The position numbers were made by a program, and so were the translations under genes. Below are positions 24,515-35,362 of a stretch of 64,000 nucleotides of DNA, in pieces (within the stretch, counting starts at the first letter, position 1; every line of letters begins with the position of its first letter). The DNA is taken from positions 213,306 through 277,305 of the forward strand of contig CAJNOJ010000129.1 in the NCBI GenBank assembly GCA_905250025.1, in the 5' to 3' direction. The notes under the pieces were generated by a model. That model ran no database searches. It saw nothing but the letters and a program-made list of their open reading frames with translations, and was not told the origin of the DNA. Source of the DNA: Adineta ricciae. Lineage: Eukaryota > Rotifera > Eurotatoria > Adinetida > Adinetidae.

Positions 24515-26951
24515 CTTTTGCACTGTATTACTCCGTATATATATTAATGATGGACTTAATTTTTCACCAAATACACACCTTTTTTCTTCGTTGCATTTTT
24601 TTTTCTTACTGATGCATCATGCATTAATATCACTAGCTTATTTTCGCGAATATCACTTGGGGTAAATATAGAATATAAGTACTTTTAAGGTCGATAGATA
24701 AAAACTAATGCAGGCCAGTTTGATACAACGCAGATCCTTCACTCCAACTCATGAAGAGTTCAGTTCAGCTCGTTCTCTTATTTTTTTATCCGCTTTTTTT
24801 TGCCCAAGTTAAGTGCATCTGTCGACACTTATTTGAGATTATCTATCATGCGTTACCCATGCGTTCGCAACGTGGTAAATATGTGAAGAGAAGGGAAAAG
24901 CGATTAGATAAACACTTCCACAGAATGAACTATTGACCGATGTTGCCAGTCATATATGTAATCAATTTCTTTTTTCACACATTAAAAAGAAAAACAAGAA
25001 ATTGTCTAGATAGAAATCTTCTTCATATGTGTATTAACTGTCACGCATTGTTTCTAAGTTGTCTATAAGAAGCAGTCGTCAATACATTAGTCTTCTTTAA
25101 CTTTCTCTTCGTTAAATATGCACTTCATCTGTCGTGAACGTGATAGTTTTGTAAGGAAACGTGACTGCCATCGAGTACAACTTAACAACGTTTTTTTTTC
25201 TTTCTTTTTCAGGACGAAAGAAATCATTCGACATCGTCATATATTAACTTTACTCCACAACTTGATTTGCCATCGCTAGAAGATTCCACGATGGCGCATA
25301 TGCTTGTGCAACAACAACCGCTGCGAACGCCAAATATGAACATTCTGCCGAGAACATCAACCATCAATCGAAATATTTTGCCCATATCACATTCAGTTGA
25401 TGATCGATTGTTTTTCCTTGAACCCAATTCAACTAGTTTCTTCGATTTTTTCGGAAGATTCGCCTCAGAACCAAACATATTCAAGTATCAAACAGCAGCG
25501 AATAATCTTGCAAATAAGAGCTCACCTCGTTCACCTTCCCCTTTAAATCAAGTACAAGAAGAACAAGAAGTAAACACCACAGACTGTGATACAATTCAAC
25601 CAGTAACTCTTGACCACATTGAAAGGTATGCATGGGAATTTAGTTGACAGCATTGTACATATGATTTTTCTGTTCTAGTGATACATTAGATACAATTTCA
25701 CCAGTAACGACAACCAAAAACTTAGATCAAGATGGTATCCTGGATACCACCGCATCAGTCAATCCAGAGCGACATTTTCGTCGGCGAAAGCGTCGTTCAT
25801 CTTGGGCACCTTCATCATGTTCAACGGATGATGAAACCAAACCATTAAAAAGTGATTCGGTAGCGAAGTCTAATGACAGTCAAAAAGACAAATCTCAGCC
25901 GATTACTGATAATCCGGAACCAATTTCACTCGAAAGTCTATCGTTAGAAGATACCAATACCAAAACAGAAGAACACAACAAGCCTCTTGAAACACCAATT
26001 ACTTCAAGTCGACTACGATCAAGAAGTAAGGAGAAAAATCATGTTTCGATATGCTAATTTGTGTTTATTCTTTTAGGGTTAAGACATCGTCCATCTCGTC
26101 AAACAGTCTCAATTCCTGATGCTATATGTGAAAGTAATGTTCAATTTTTTGTACCTACTGAAACGCCTGCAGCATCTGTGGCCACACCAACACCACCTCC
26201 ATCGCCTGTTTCACCTTCTAATTCAGTTACAAACACTTTACCCGGTGGTTTAAAACGTGTCGGATCTACTGGAGCAACGAAAAAGATGGTTCGTTTCGCT
26301 GATTCTGTTGGTCGTCAATTAACCCAAGTGCAATACATTCGTTCGATCGCAGATGGCGACTCGAAAGATTCTCTGTGGGCAAAAAGTGATCTTTATATAC
26401 CCACAGTATTAAACTTCGAGCCCAAGCCTTGGTCGTTCGATGTTGCATGGACTTCGAAAAAGCTGACCGAAAGTCATGTACCGAAACGATTCTTTTGTCT
26501 ATACCGCCAACCCAATTCCGAACATCCAGATATCTATTTACATGAAGTATGGAAATCTCAAATTAAGTTAGAGCATGCTGATATACGTTTGAAATCATCT
26601 GCAACCGGTGAACAGTATCTTCATGGAACCGCCTGGGTTACAAATGCTGGTTATTGGAAAAATGTCACCGTGAAATATTCGTTTAATCGTTGGCTGAATA
26701 CTTATGAATACGATGCTCAACATCGTTGCCATTCAAACGATTTTCGTAACATCGATCAATTCGAATTCAACATTGATATTCCTCAAGATGTTGATCGAAT
26801 CGATTTCGTGCTGCGTTATCAAGTCAATGGACAAGAGCATTGGGATAATAACGAAGGGAAAAATTATACTCTGGAAACTGAATCATCGTCAATACCTCAA
26901 ACAATTTCATTCCCACATGATTGCGATTTTAATGAAATGAGATTTTACTGA
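22284..26951 (+). CDS. PPP1R3: PP1 glycogen-targeting regulatory subunit (CBM21)
   Basis: Exons 22284-22412, 25213-25625, 25679-26025 and 26077-26951 give 587 aa. The last three are well supported. Exon 1 (MPWLLSSTKHGENN...ISRYN) is inferred from a perfect GTAAGT donor and matching phase across a 2.8-kb intron. If it is wrong, the ATG at 25291 (MAHMLVQQQPL) would serve. A disordered N-terminal half is followed by the PP1-docking RVxF motif KKMVRFAD (residue about 367). The CBM21 carbohydrate-binding domain follows (FEPKPWSFDVAW, LHGTAWVTNAGYWKNVTVKY, FNRWLNTYEY, DFVLRYQVNGQEHWDNNEG). The protein brings protein phosphatase 1 to glycogen to activate glycogen synthase. Polyadenylation-like aataaa words occur at 27175-27200. 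A second exon-like segment, 22599-22678 ending at GTGAGT, sits in intron 1 but has a non-matching phase. Confidence 0.88.
22413..25212. other. Long first intron, or upstream region, of the PP1 subunit gene
   Basis: 2.8 kb without a supported gene, far longer than the roughly 50-bp introns elsewhere. It contains an exon-like piece at 22599-22678 between a pyrimidine-rich acceptor and a GTGAGT donor, which could be an alternative 5' exon, and a CT microsatellite at 24479-24510. No RNA gene recognised. Confidence 0.4.
24479..24510. repeat. CT microsatellite
   Basis: Uninterrupted CT dinucleotide tract inside the first intron of the PP1 subunit gene. Confidence 0.9.
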
Positions 26952-27972
26952 AGTATAGAATATGCAAATACACTTTCTCTTTTTTATATATAGCATGTAT
27001 TTGTGTCTTTCATTTTTGTGTTATTCATTTGTTCATTCATACGTCTTTTCTTTTTTTTTAATCAGTCATTATCTGAGATGTGTGAACGATGTTACTAGAA
27101 GAAGAGATATGTACCTTTATACTTTTGTGAACTGTTTTCTCTTCTCTCTAGATGGTAGTTTTTTTCTCGAATTAAATAAAACAGAAACATGTAACGAAAT
27201 AAAAGTTCTATAATAATCGATTTTCAATGTCATGACGAGTGCAGAAGAGTGCTCGATATCCGATGTATGGAGTCATTGATGATTTATCCGAAGTGGGAGT
27301 GAATATAGAGGTACCTTCATTGTTGAGAACAATGGCAGAAATAAAAATTATTGATGGGCTTGAATGAGTTCGTTTCGATGTCAAGATCTCTGATGTGCAG
27401 TGAAAAAAGAACAGGCATGAATCAGTTTTCGCATTAGCAGATGGCTCTATCCGATCTGTTCCTGGCGACATAATCTTGAAGTATGATTTCAATCAGAGTG
27501 CCTTCAACATCGTCGGTGTGACTAGATTAAATGTTCTGGTATTGTTAACTGAAACAGATCAGTAGTTTTGTAGATAAAGTAGACTGACTGCTTGCGTTTG
27601 GTCAAATATATAGATCAAATACGAATGTCAACCTATTTACTATTACAGTCTTGATTAATGTCGAAGTCTGGCAAACTTTATTCAGGTACATTACTAGATT
27701 GATACGAAGTAAGGCTATTATGTAAAAGAGCATTTGCATCATAGAATAAAATTCATCTTTCCTTGGAATTCAGTAGAAGGTTATGATCTATTGTTAATCT
27801 CAACGAACAGACAATATTGATAACAAAGTCACAAATTCTAGGAGATATTTTCTTCAAAGTGACACAGACATAGTAGTGACTTTAACCAATGAGCTATATC
27901 ACAATAAAACGATGATCAAGCATCATCGTTAGGACACTAAAATAATGGAGTTATTGATGTTTAATAATAAAT
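26952..27972. other. Convergent intergenic region
   Basis: 3' UTR of the PP1 subunit gene (aataaa-like words near 27175 and 27200), then spacer before the 3' end of the CD225 gene. A minus-strand frame at 27208-27492 is open for 94 codons and has mixed composition (IEPSANAKTDS). I could not tie it to splice sites or a family. Confidence 0.4.
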
Positions 27973-28572
27973 TTATCCGTTTGTTCTTGGCCAAGCATCG
28001 AAGCCGAACAGAAGACCGATAATCAAGGCAATTCCAGATAGGATCGATAAGATACAGAGAATTAAAGCACGTTTATTGAATTGATGTGCATCGGTGATAA
28101 ACCCACATCGAAATTTTTCTTGTGCTTTACGAGCAAACGCAAATGCAAATAAACCTAGAAAGGATTTGTTCAAAGAAAATATTCACTCGATGGATTAACA
28201 TACCAAGCGGGAAGAAGAGAAAGATACATAGGATAGCCAACCATCGCCAATCTGATGGACGCCGTGGTGCTTGGGGATCAAATTTTTGACGACGATCTAC
28301 TAGCGTTGCTGAACTTCTAGATTTAACTGTGGGTGTTTTGATTGTTGATTGACTCGAATATAAAGGATTTGTTGGTCGGACTTGTGGATATTCTTTTTGA
28401 AGAAAAAATAATCACACAACGATTAATACAGCGCAATCTTACCAGAATATCTGGAGATTCGGCTAGGTACTGAACTCTGTGATCGTCGATCATTTTCAGT
28501 TGGAGATGGTTTATTATTCGGTCGAAGGTTAATTCTAATATCATTGAAAATAGGCAGTGTATTTTCATTCAT
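27973..28572 (-). CDS. CD225/dispanin-family small membrane protein
   Basis: Three exons, 28572-28443, 28392-28204 and 28154-27973, give 166 aa in frame. A disordered Ser/Pro-rich N-terminal half is followed by the CD225 signature: RWLAILCIFLFFPLGLFAFA (intramembrane helix), ARKAQEKFRCGFITDAHQF (cytosolic loop with Gly/Ala pattern), then the second transmembrane helix ALILCILSILSGIALIIGLL and a short tail. This is the fold of IFITM, PRRT and TMEM233-like dispanins, which act in vesicle fusion control and membrane trafficking. The exact subfamily cannot be told. It is transcribed divergently from PEX13, about 690 bp away. Confidence 0.82.
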
Positions 28573-29264
28573 TATAGGAAAACTTGTATTGTGTGAATCA
28601 AAAGAAGATGAGTTCCTTCTTTTTCTCTTCACTTGTTCTAGTTATGTTCTTTTCGTGCGAAAAAGAAACGTTTCGTTACAACAATCGATAGTTAAAGGAG
28701 AAGAAGAGGAAGAAAAACGAACGAAAAGATCGATAGTCATCCATACATCATAAGTTCTCTTCGAGAGTGTGAAGGTTAAGTCACCCAACAAAATGCGTTG
28801 ATGAAAAGAAACATATACATATATGTATATACGTATATATACATAGGCGTAGATGATGTGATGTAATTGACACGTTAATGGTACTCTATTCTCTTACAGC
28901 ATCTGTGAGAGTTTCGCTTGGATACACTTGAAAATGTTCAATTTCGATATATGAAGAGCTTTGTGCGGTAAACAGGAAAATTGCAAAACGAAACGTTTTA
29001 CAGTTGATGTGATTAAACGAAATGAATGATTATTAGAGTTTCAGCAGCAATACCAATCAGAATAAAACAGACAAAGATGTCGCATAATCTAAAATTTCAT
29101 CTTGGCATGCTCCAATACTAGGTACCCGCCGATGTACGTATACTTGTATACTTGTGAAAAGCAAAGAACTGATTGATCCAATCGTATAATACAAACAGTG
29201 ACTCATAGAGAGTTTTCGTAATCGCCACTGTGTATCTTTGACAATTAGCAGAAATCTTTCATCG
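28573..29264. other. Divergent promoter region, CD225 gene / PEX13
   Basis: 692 bp between two start codons pointing outward. It contains a TA/TG-rich run (atacatatatgtatatacgtatata around 28815-28840). No gene seen. Confidence 0.5.
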
Positions 29265-30521
29265 ATGTCGGTCGATAATAATTGGGAACCACCAGCGCCA
29301 ATGATCAGTCAACCATTCTCGTCATCGTTTCAGGCAAGCAACAATGCGTTTGTGCCAACTATTGAGTCTATGTATGCGATGTTTCTCAATACTTGATTTA
29401 TCTCATTGTTTACTTTAGACGAGCACAAAGTATAGCACCTCCACTTCCACCGCGAACACTTTCATACCCATCCCGATCTGTCACTTCTTATCCTTCGATA
29501 AATTATCCTAACAATTCGCATGGTCAGCCGCCAATAATATACAATAACCACTATCAGTCTTCTTCGAGTTTGTCTACGAGTAATTTCACACAGATGGCAA
29601 TCGATGAATCACGTTCGGCATTTAGCTCGATCGAGTCAGTCATTCAAACATTTCGTTCCATTTCCCATGTGTTAGAATCGACATTCACAAATGTGTACAC
29701 ATCATTTCGTGCGATGATTGATCTATTTGATCATTTTACAAGACTCCGATCTGAATTAACTGCATTCTCTTCACTAGTTCCATTCTATCGATTTATTAGA
29801 TCTCTTTACCATCGTCTATTAACAGTTCTACGTTTACGAAAGATAGATCAGTTGGATGATTCATGGACGACAGTTTATACGAATTTGCAGCAGTCGGCCG
29901 AATCAATGAAAGTAACAAATGGACAGTCATCTGGTTTACTCGTTGCTCTATTCTTCCTTGTTACATTCGGTACGCCGATATTAATGGTGAAAGTTCTCAA
30001 TTCCATCATAGCGAAACGGCAAGGTATGTCAAACCGGTAGTTCATCAGATCGAACTGCAACAGAATTGATTTTAGTAACTAATAGCCGACTGCAACGCGA
30101 GACAAAATCAGAGCGTGTCCTTGCACTCTATGATTACGTAGCGCGAAATCCTGATGAATTATCATTTACGCGTGGTATGACGATCTATTTGGCACCTCCT
30201 GGTAAGATGGTCATCAACTATTTGTTATCTTATCGAACATCTTGTAGCTTTTCAATCACCGAGATCCTACTGGCTCTTGGCTACTATTGATCATGTTCAT
30301 ATGGGATTCATACCTTCAAATTATGTTCAACCGATAGATATTTCGTCGGATATTAATCTTCATCCACAAAGATTGTTTGATGTCCATGTAAGTTATGTTT
30401 AGAATTTCTTCTATTATTTAATTGTCATTCTTTTCTACTGTAGAAAGAGACTTCTTCTCCTGACAAAGATGTTTCTCAGTCAATGACAAGACTTGGAGAA
30501 GGGTCAACTGCAGTCTCTTGA
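29265..30521 (+). CDS. PEX13: Peroxin-13, peroxisomal import docking protein
   Basis: Five exons, 29265-29371, 29419-30023, 30076-30201, 30248-30387 and 30444-30521, give 351 aa with all phases matching. The N-terminus is Pro/Ser/Asn-rich and contains a PPLPPR motif. A helical membrane region follows, including LLVALFFLVTFGTPILMV. The C-terminal SH3 domain runs ERVLALYDYVARNPDELSF ... YWLLATID ... GFIPSNYVQPI; the WLLATID-GFIPSNYV ending is typical of PEX13. In the peroxisomal membrane PEX13 with PEX14 docks the PEX5 receptor and forms part of the matrix-protein import pore. The SH3 RT loop is ordinary; the middle (APPAFQSPRS) is spliced over a 46-bp intron. Confidence 0.93.
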
Positions 30522-30660
30522 CATGGTAAACTTTGTGCTATTCAATCCCGCGATATTGTTTTATAGTTTCTCGAGAACCCAATTCTTTTTATAATAAATG
30601 ATATTAGCAATGATACACATTATTTAACGAAAGGCAAAACATCTCAAGCGCTTGATGACG

Positions 30661-33081
30661 TTAGTTAGGTTGCCATGTCCACGTACCATAACTAGGATCT
30701 TGTGTAAAAGTACGAACTGCGTCTGTATGATCACATTCTTCACAACCTGGTGAATCTTTAGCTTGTTGCCGACAGCATACCCATCGACCTTCCAGAATCG
30801 TTCCACCCATATAATATGCACGATGTGTTTTACACCCACCTTTCGTAAATTCATCAAACTGTTGATTGCATCGTGTACATGTCTTATAACGACTTTGTCC
30901 TGCCTCGGCATAGATTGCATCACGGGCGTCGTCAAGAAGTGAACGCAGCTCAAATAGTTCAGCTGAACAATCATTTATAACATCTAACGGCTGTGCTTGA
31001 GCAAGCGTGCGTACCGCTTGCATAATGACGTCAATCTAAAAAAATGTGGGACAGCAGGAGTTGTTAGCTATTTGCAAAAAAATATTCTCTCACTGTTGGT
31101 ACATTGTTTATTAATGCCTCCAGATGATCATAGGAGTAGATGTCATACTGAGGAAATCCTTCCATTGCTTCGAGCATCCATTGTTCTGCTGGAATGTTTG
31201 GTTCAACTCTGATAATTACGAAAGCTTTACCACGCTTGACAGCATAGCGGAACTCCAACAGACAATTGGGCGATTGAACGTACGCTTTAGACAGAAAGAC
31301 AAGCAATACTTTCGCACATTCCACACCTACGAAAGTTGAGTATACATCATATTTAGTACAACTTATATTTGATAAACAAACCAGTTGCCATCGCATCGTT
31401 TGTGTTGCCATGCATACCTCCCCATATATCGAACCATGTCTTAACCTCTCGCATTGACATATCTTCGTATACTTTCCTAACAAAATTTTGATGATCCCAT
31501 TGATAACTAAAAAACAAATATTTATACGATAAAAGCATAATCGTCGACGAACTCATATTACCTAATCATACAATCGAGCTCTGTTCGCTTAGGTAAACCG
31601 TAGTCGTCCAGTAGGACAGGTGGTGCTTTGATATCGCAACGTGTAATTTCATGATGGATATGATTGAATGCAAGTTTAGCACTCGGCTCAGGTATTGCGA
31701 CACGAACGGGTTGTCGATCGACAACTGGATCATCTGAACGTTCTTTACGCGGTGGTGGCCATGTTCGTAGGTTATTTTTACATTCCTGAATTTTTTCTGT
31801 TAAAACTATCAGTTCTTTCTGTTCTCTTTCGGCTTGACTAGGCCGCGGTTGGCAAGCAACCTAGTATTTTCATTAAAACTAATGATGCACTATTTTTACA
31901 CTTGGTAACTTACTTGCACTTCAAAATTTAGATCTTTCATTCGATTGCTATCGTAGAATTGTTTGTACGCCTGATCTTTATTAAATACTCGAAAAAATGT
32001 TGTTCCGCCAATAATTAAACCAATCCATCCGTCAGGTTTCCAATCCTTAATAGCTAATATAGGTACAATACCTTTTCCAAGGTGACGAGCTTCCTCAAAT
32101 GCTGCGCGACAGATCGGTAGCTTTTCAAACTCAGGAGTAAGAACCGGAACGAAGACGGCGCATTGTCGAACGCTGCAAGATGCATTTGCTTGCGCAAGAT
32201 TTTCTAACGCAACGTCGACATTGTTTGTGCGAAAATCCTGATATACTAATTGCGCAACATTCACTCCATCATTGGCCGTGCAAACTAATACCGTACATGA
32301 CTGATCGCCATGGACAAGATCTATATGAGCACTCTCATTGTTCATCTAAATGAAACAATACGATGAATTTTTTCCAGATAAGATAATTATTTGTACACAC
32401 CTGTGCTGGGTCCACAGAATTTTTATTACCGGATTTCCTTGTTTTAAAAGCCAAAACAGCAGTGACAGTTTGTGAAGTCATATTTTCTGGTAGCTGATTA
32501 TTTGCCACTTTTAACGAGAGCACGGCGCTGGCTGATATAGCACCCAACGCGCCATATGGTTGAAAATTTGATTCGACGTAAACAGCGACAATTGCTTTGC
32601 GTAGATCTTTAGCGTAGTTGATCGCTTCCATGCAAGACATTGTCTGTTGGTATGAACGACTGATAATAACGAGGAATGCATTGCACCATTGCACGAGATT
32701 CGCTCGTGCTGCAATAGAGCACGGCGTTGACTCATTGAGAATATAACAAGCAACATTTTCTTTACTGAACGTCGAGCGTATTTTCTCAGCAAGACTTTGT
32801 TGATCACCATGGCAAGTAATGAGAACGTTCATTGTGTTCGACATTTCAGCTATGAAGTAAAAGACAATTTTTGATAAATATAGAACGATTTGAAAGAATT
32901 TAAATAATCTTTTACCTGTTGTTGACGTTTGTGGTGCAACAACAGGCTGTTCTGTTACATCTTTCTGCTGTTGTTGTTCTTGTTTCTGTCGTTGAGATGA
33001 TCTTGATGTTGATGGAACGGGAGCGTTAGAAACAGGTTGTGCATCGTTGTTAACGACATTGTTTGACACACCGCAACCCAT
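30661..33081 (-). CDS. Triple-TIR protein with N-myristoylation site and C-terminal zinc-binding region
   Basis: Seven exons, 33081-32916, 32849-32401, 32345-31914, 31860-31562, 31506-31382, 31326-31094 and 31035-30661, give 692 aa in frame. The N-terminus MGCGVS is a myristoylation plus palmitoylation pattern, followed by a Gln/Ser linker. TIR-like domain 1 (about 60-190; MNVLITCHGDQQ, LVIISRSYQQT, SCMEAINYAK) and domain 2 (about 215-345; CTVLVCTANDG, AVFVPVLTPEFEKLPICRAA) are diverged. Domain 3 (about 445-567) is canonical: DCMISYQWDHQ (box 1), WFDIWGGM, LLVFLSKAYVQSPNCLLEF with the Glu at the NADase catalytic position, and AFVIIRVEPN. The last 80 residues contain C-x2-C, C-x2-H, WVCC and GC-x2-C-x2-H, resembling a CHORD-like zinc fold. 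Probable membrane-attached signalling or NAD-consuming innate-immune protein. TIR3 activity is inference. Confidence 0.85.
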
Positions 33082-33294
33082 TGAAGAATTTCTTTTCGAA
33101 AAAGTGCAAGTGTGTCAGCTAAAAAATAAAGAGAAAGAGGAAAGTCAGAAAGAATTTCATTGGTAATGCGCAATATCAACCTGCGTATATAATTTTTTTT
33201 GCCATGTTCATAGTTGTTGTTATTTGTCCTATTTCTTTTGCAATCGTGTTTCTGTTAGAAATACTTGACGCGCCAAACAATTCTTAAATTCCTT

Positions 33295-33747
33295 ATGCAT
33301 ACAAATATGCTATTAAATGAATTACCGATTGATTTACTGGTGCACGACTTCGACTCTCGATCGTTTCTTATGTTTGTTCGACGTGAAAATGAACGATTCA
33401 GAGAAACTCATAGACCGCAACCAGCACCTTTAAATTCTCAGAGATTTGCGGGAATAGATCAAAATATTCAGTTATACGAAAACTCATTGATACCATCTTG
33501 TATGACTAGTGTTGATGGAATAACCATAACTGATGATCTGAGTAGGCAACTACTTGACGATCAACTCTCGGTCGTTAATCACCATTGGCAGCAATCGAGA
33601 AAGAAACTCTCAAGCAAAATTCAGCACGTACAGCGTGACTTGAACTCACAAACGAACTTGTCAATGAGGAAAGCAATGCATCATTGTCAAGAAGCTTTAT
33701 TCAATTGGATTTCAAGAAAAAGATACATGAGAAATGAGAGTAAATAA
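33295..33747 (+). CDS. Uncharacterised small protein
   Basis: An ATG at 33295 opens a 150-aa frame starting MHTNMLLNELPIDLLVHDFD. It is hydrophilic with a helical middle (NHHWQQSRKKLSSKIQHV) and a basic C-terminus (FNWISRKRYMRN). No family recognised. It lies 213 bp from the divergent triple-TIR gene. A GT donor at the end (gtaaat at 33739) could splice it to a downstream exon near 33810, which would add residues, so the true 3' end is uncertain. Confidence 0.5.
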   Translation: MHTNMLLNELPIDLLVHDFDSRSFLMFVRRENERFRETHRPQPAPLNSQRFAGIDQNIQLYENSLIPSCMTSVDGITITDDLSRQLLDDQLSVVNHHWQQSRKKLSSKIQHVQRDLNSQTNLSMRKAMHHCQEALFNWISRKRYMRNESK

Positions 33748-34882
33748 ATTCTTGTGAAACTGTCGTTGCGTTTTCGAAAATCACTTCCTTGTGTCAATGT
33801 GATCAAGCATATATGTGGAAGGATAATTTGCATCGATATACGGCAGGAAATGAGATGTCGATATTATTGTTCGCAATGTTTATATTTTACTCATTCTGTT
33901 CATGTTTGCCGAAAGAAACTAATTGACATTTGTTCTCCATGGATAGTTGATGATTATTTATGGAATATAGAATGAAAATTAAACCACCAGATAATCAAAT
34001 TTTCAAAGAAAGGAAAACACATTGTTATTCATCACTTCAAACATACAGATATCTTAAGAAAATCTCCGAGTCAATGTTTGTTTTTTGTACTCCGAAAACA
34101 TGACAAGTTCAATTGTTTGAGATGACTGAACTTGAGTATGTACGAGAAGAATGCGGAGGTGTTCAGCGACTCGAACGCACGAAAGTATCACTACATCTGC
34201 TCCGCTGTTCATTTCCCCTTCATCGATAGTAATAATGATGGTTTGCTGCTTGTTCGTCATTGTTTGTAACTTGTCGTTATCGACCTGTTAATTCTCAATT
34301 GTCAGACAATAAATCGAGAAACGAATTGCAAGCCATGTTACTGACTCGAATAATTGGTTTTTGTTCGAGCATCTATGAAAGACATGAGAGAGGATGAGTA
34401 GGAGGGGAAGGAGATAGAAAAGAAAAGAACACGTAGGAGGAGAAGAGGAAGATCTCGTGGGACTTTGCTGATAGATAGCTAAACTTGCGTTTGTATTGGT
34501 ATGTGAAGAGATCAAGAGAGTTCAGTTGTGTTTTAAGTAGAATTTGAACGGAAATCTTGTTTGCACAATGACGAAATTGATTAAAAGATCACATCATAGA
34601 GATTAGTAGGAATAAGCTATATTTTCTTTTAGAATCACTTCTCTGACATCCAAAGCGTTGATTAACCTAACCGACTCCTATTTGATTTGTTCGGCATTAA
34701 TAACAGTAAAGAAAACATTCTCAACAATTATAGAGTAGTAGAGAAAAACAAAAAAAAAATCAGAAGAAAAAAAAAGAAGAAGAGAAGGAAGATGGATTCT
34801 TTCTAACGTGATGGTCTCTCGGCGAGAATTATCAACGTCAATTCGAGTTCAATCTGTATCCAATCGTTTTGTATAAACAATC
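33748..34882. other. Intergenic region
   Basis: The first 230 bp may hold a further exon of the preceding gene: an open frame to 33975 has Cys-rich text (RYYCSQCLYFTHSVHVC). The rest is AT-rich with GGA/AGA-rich strands. No other gene seen. Confidence 0.4.
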
Positions 34883-35278
34883 ATGACAGTAAGGCGACAA
34901 AATTTTCTTTTTTTCCCACAGATTGATCAACCTTTCTTATAAACAGGTATGGTGCGTCTTTCTCCTTCTCCTCGTTCTCACAACCACAACAGTAAACGAT
35001 ATCATTTCATGGAATGTTTCCATTTATATTTCATTCTATTCTAGTCCGCTTTTTATTTGGATCAACATCACGATATATTGGCAGAATACGAAAACATAGA
35101 AAACGATCCAAGAACATTAGTATATCATGCACAAGAAAATAGTCTTCGTCGATCAACAATTGTTAAACGTTCACAACGCAATGCAAATATTCTCTATCGG
35201 TATTGCCGTCGGAATGGTCAAGGACCGAATTTTTGTTTAAAATATGCCATACGAATGATATTTGCTACAGGCCATTAA
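34883..35278 (+). CDS. Possible small two-exon gene
   Basis: ATG ACA at 34883-34888 is followed by a GTAAGG donor. After a good acceptor (tttcattctattctag) a frame is open from 35045 to 35278, giving 79 aa in phase (MTSAFYLDQHHDILAEYENI...). The second half contains a Lys-Arg site (IVKRSQRNA) and two cysteines. No signal peptide is visible, so a neuropeptide precursor is not supported. No family recognised. The first exon of only two codons is speculative. Confidence 0.35.
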
Positions 35279-35362
35279 AAACAACAAATGTCATGTTCGA
35301 ACATAATAAAGTATTTCTTTCTTTCTTTTTATCTCTCTCCCAAATGTTGATCTCTTGTACAT

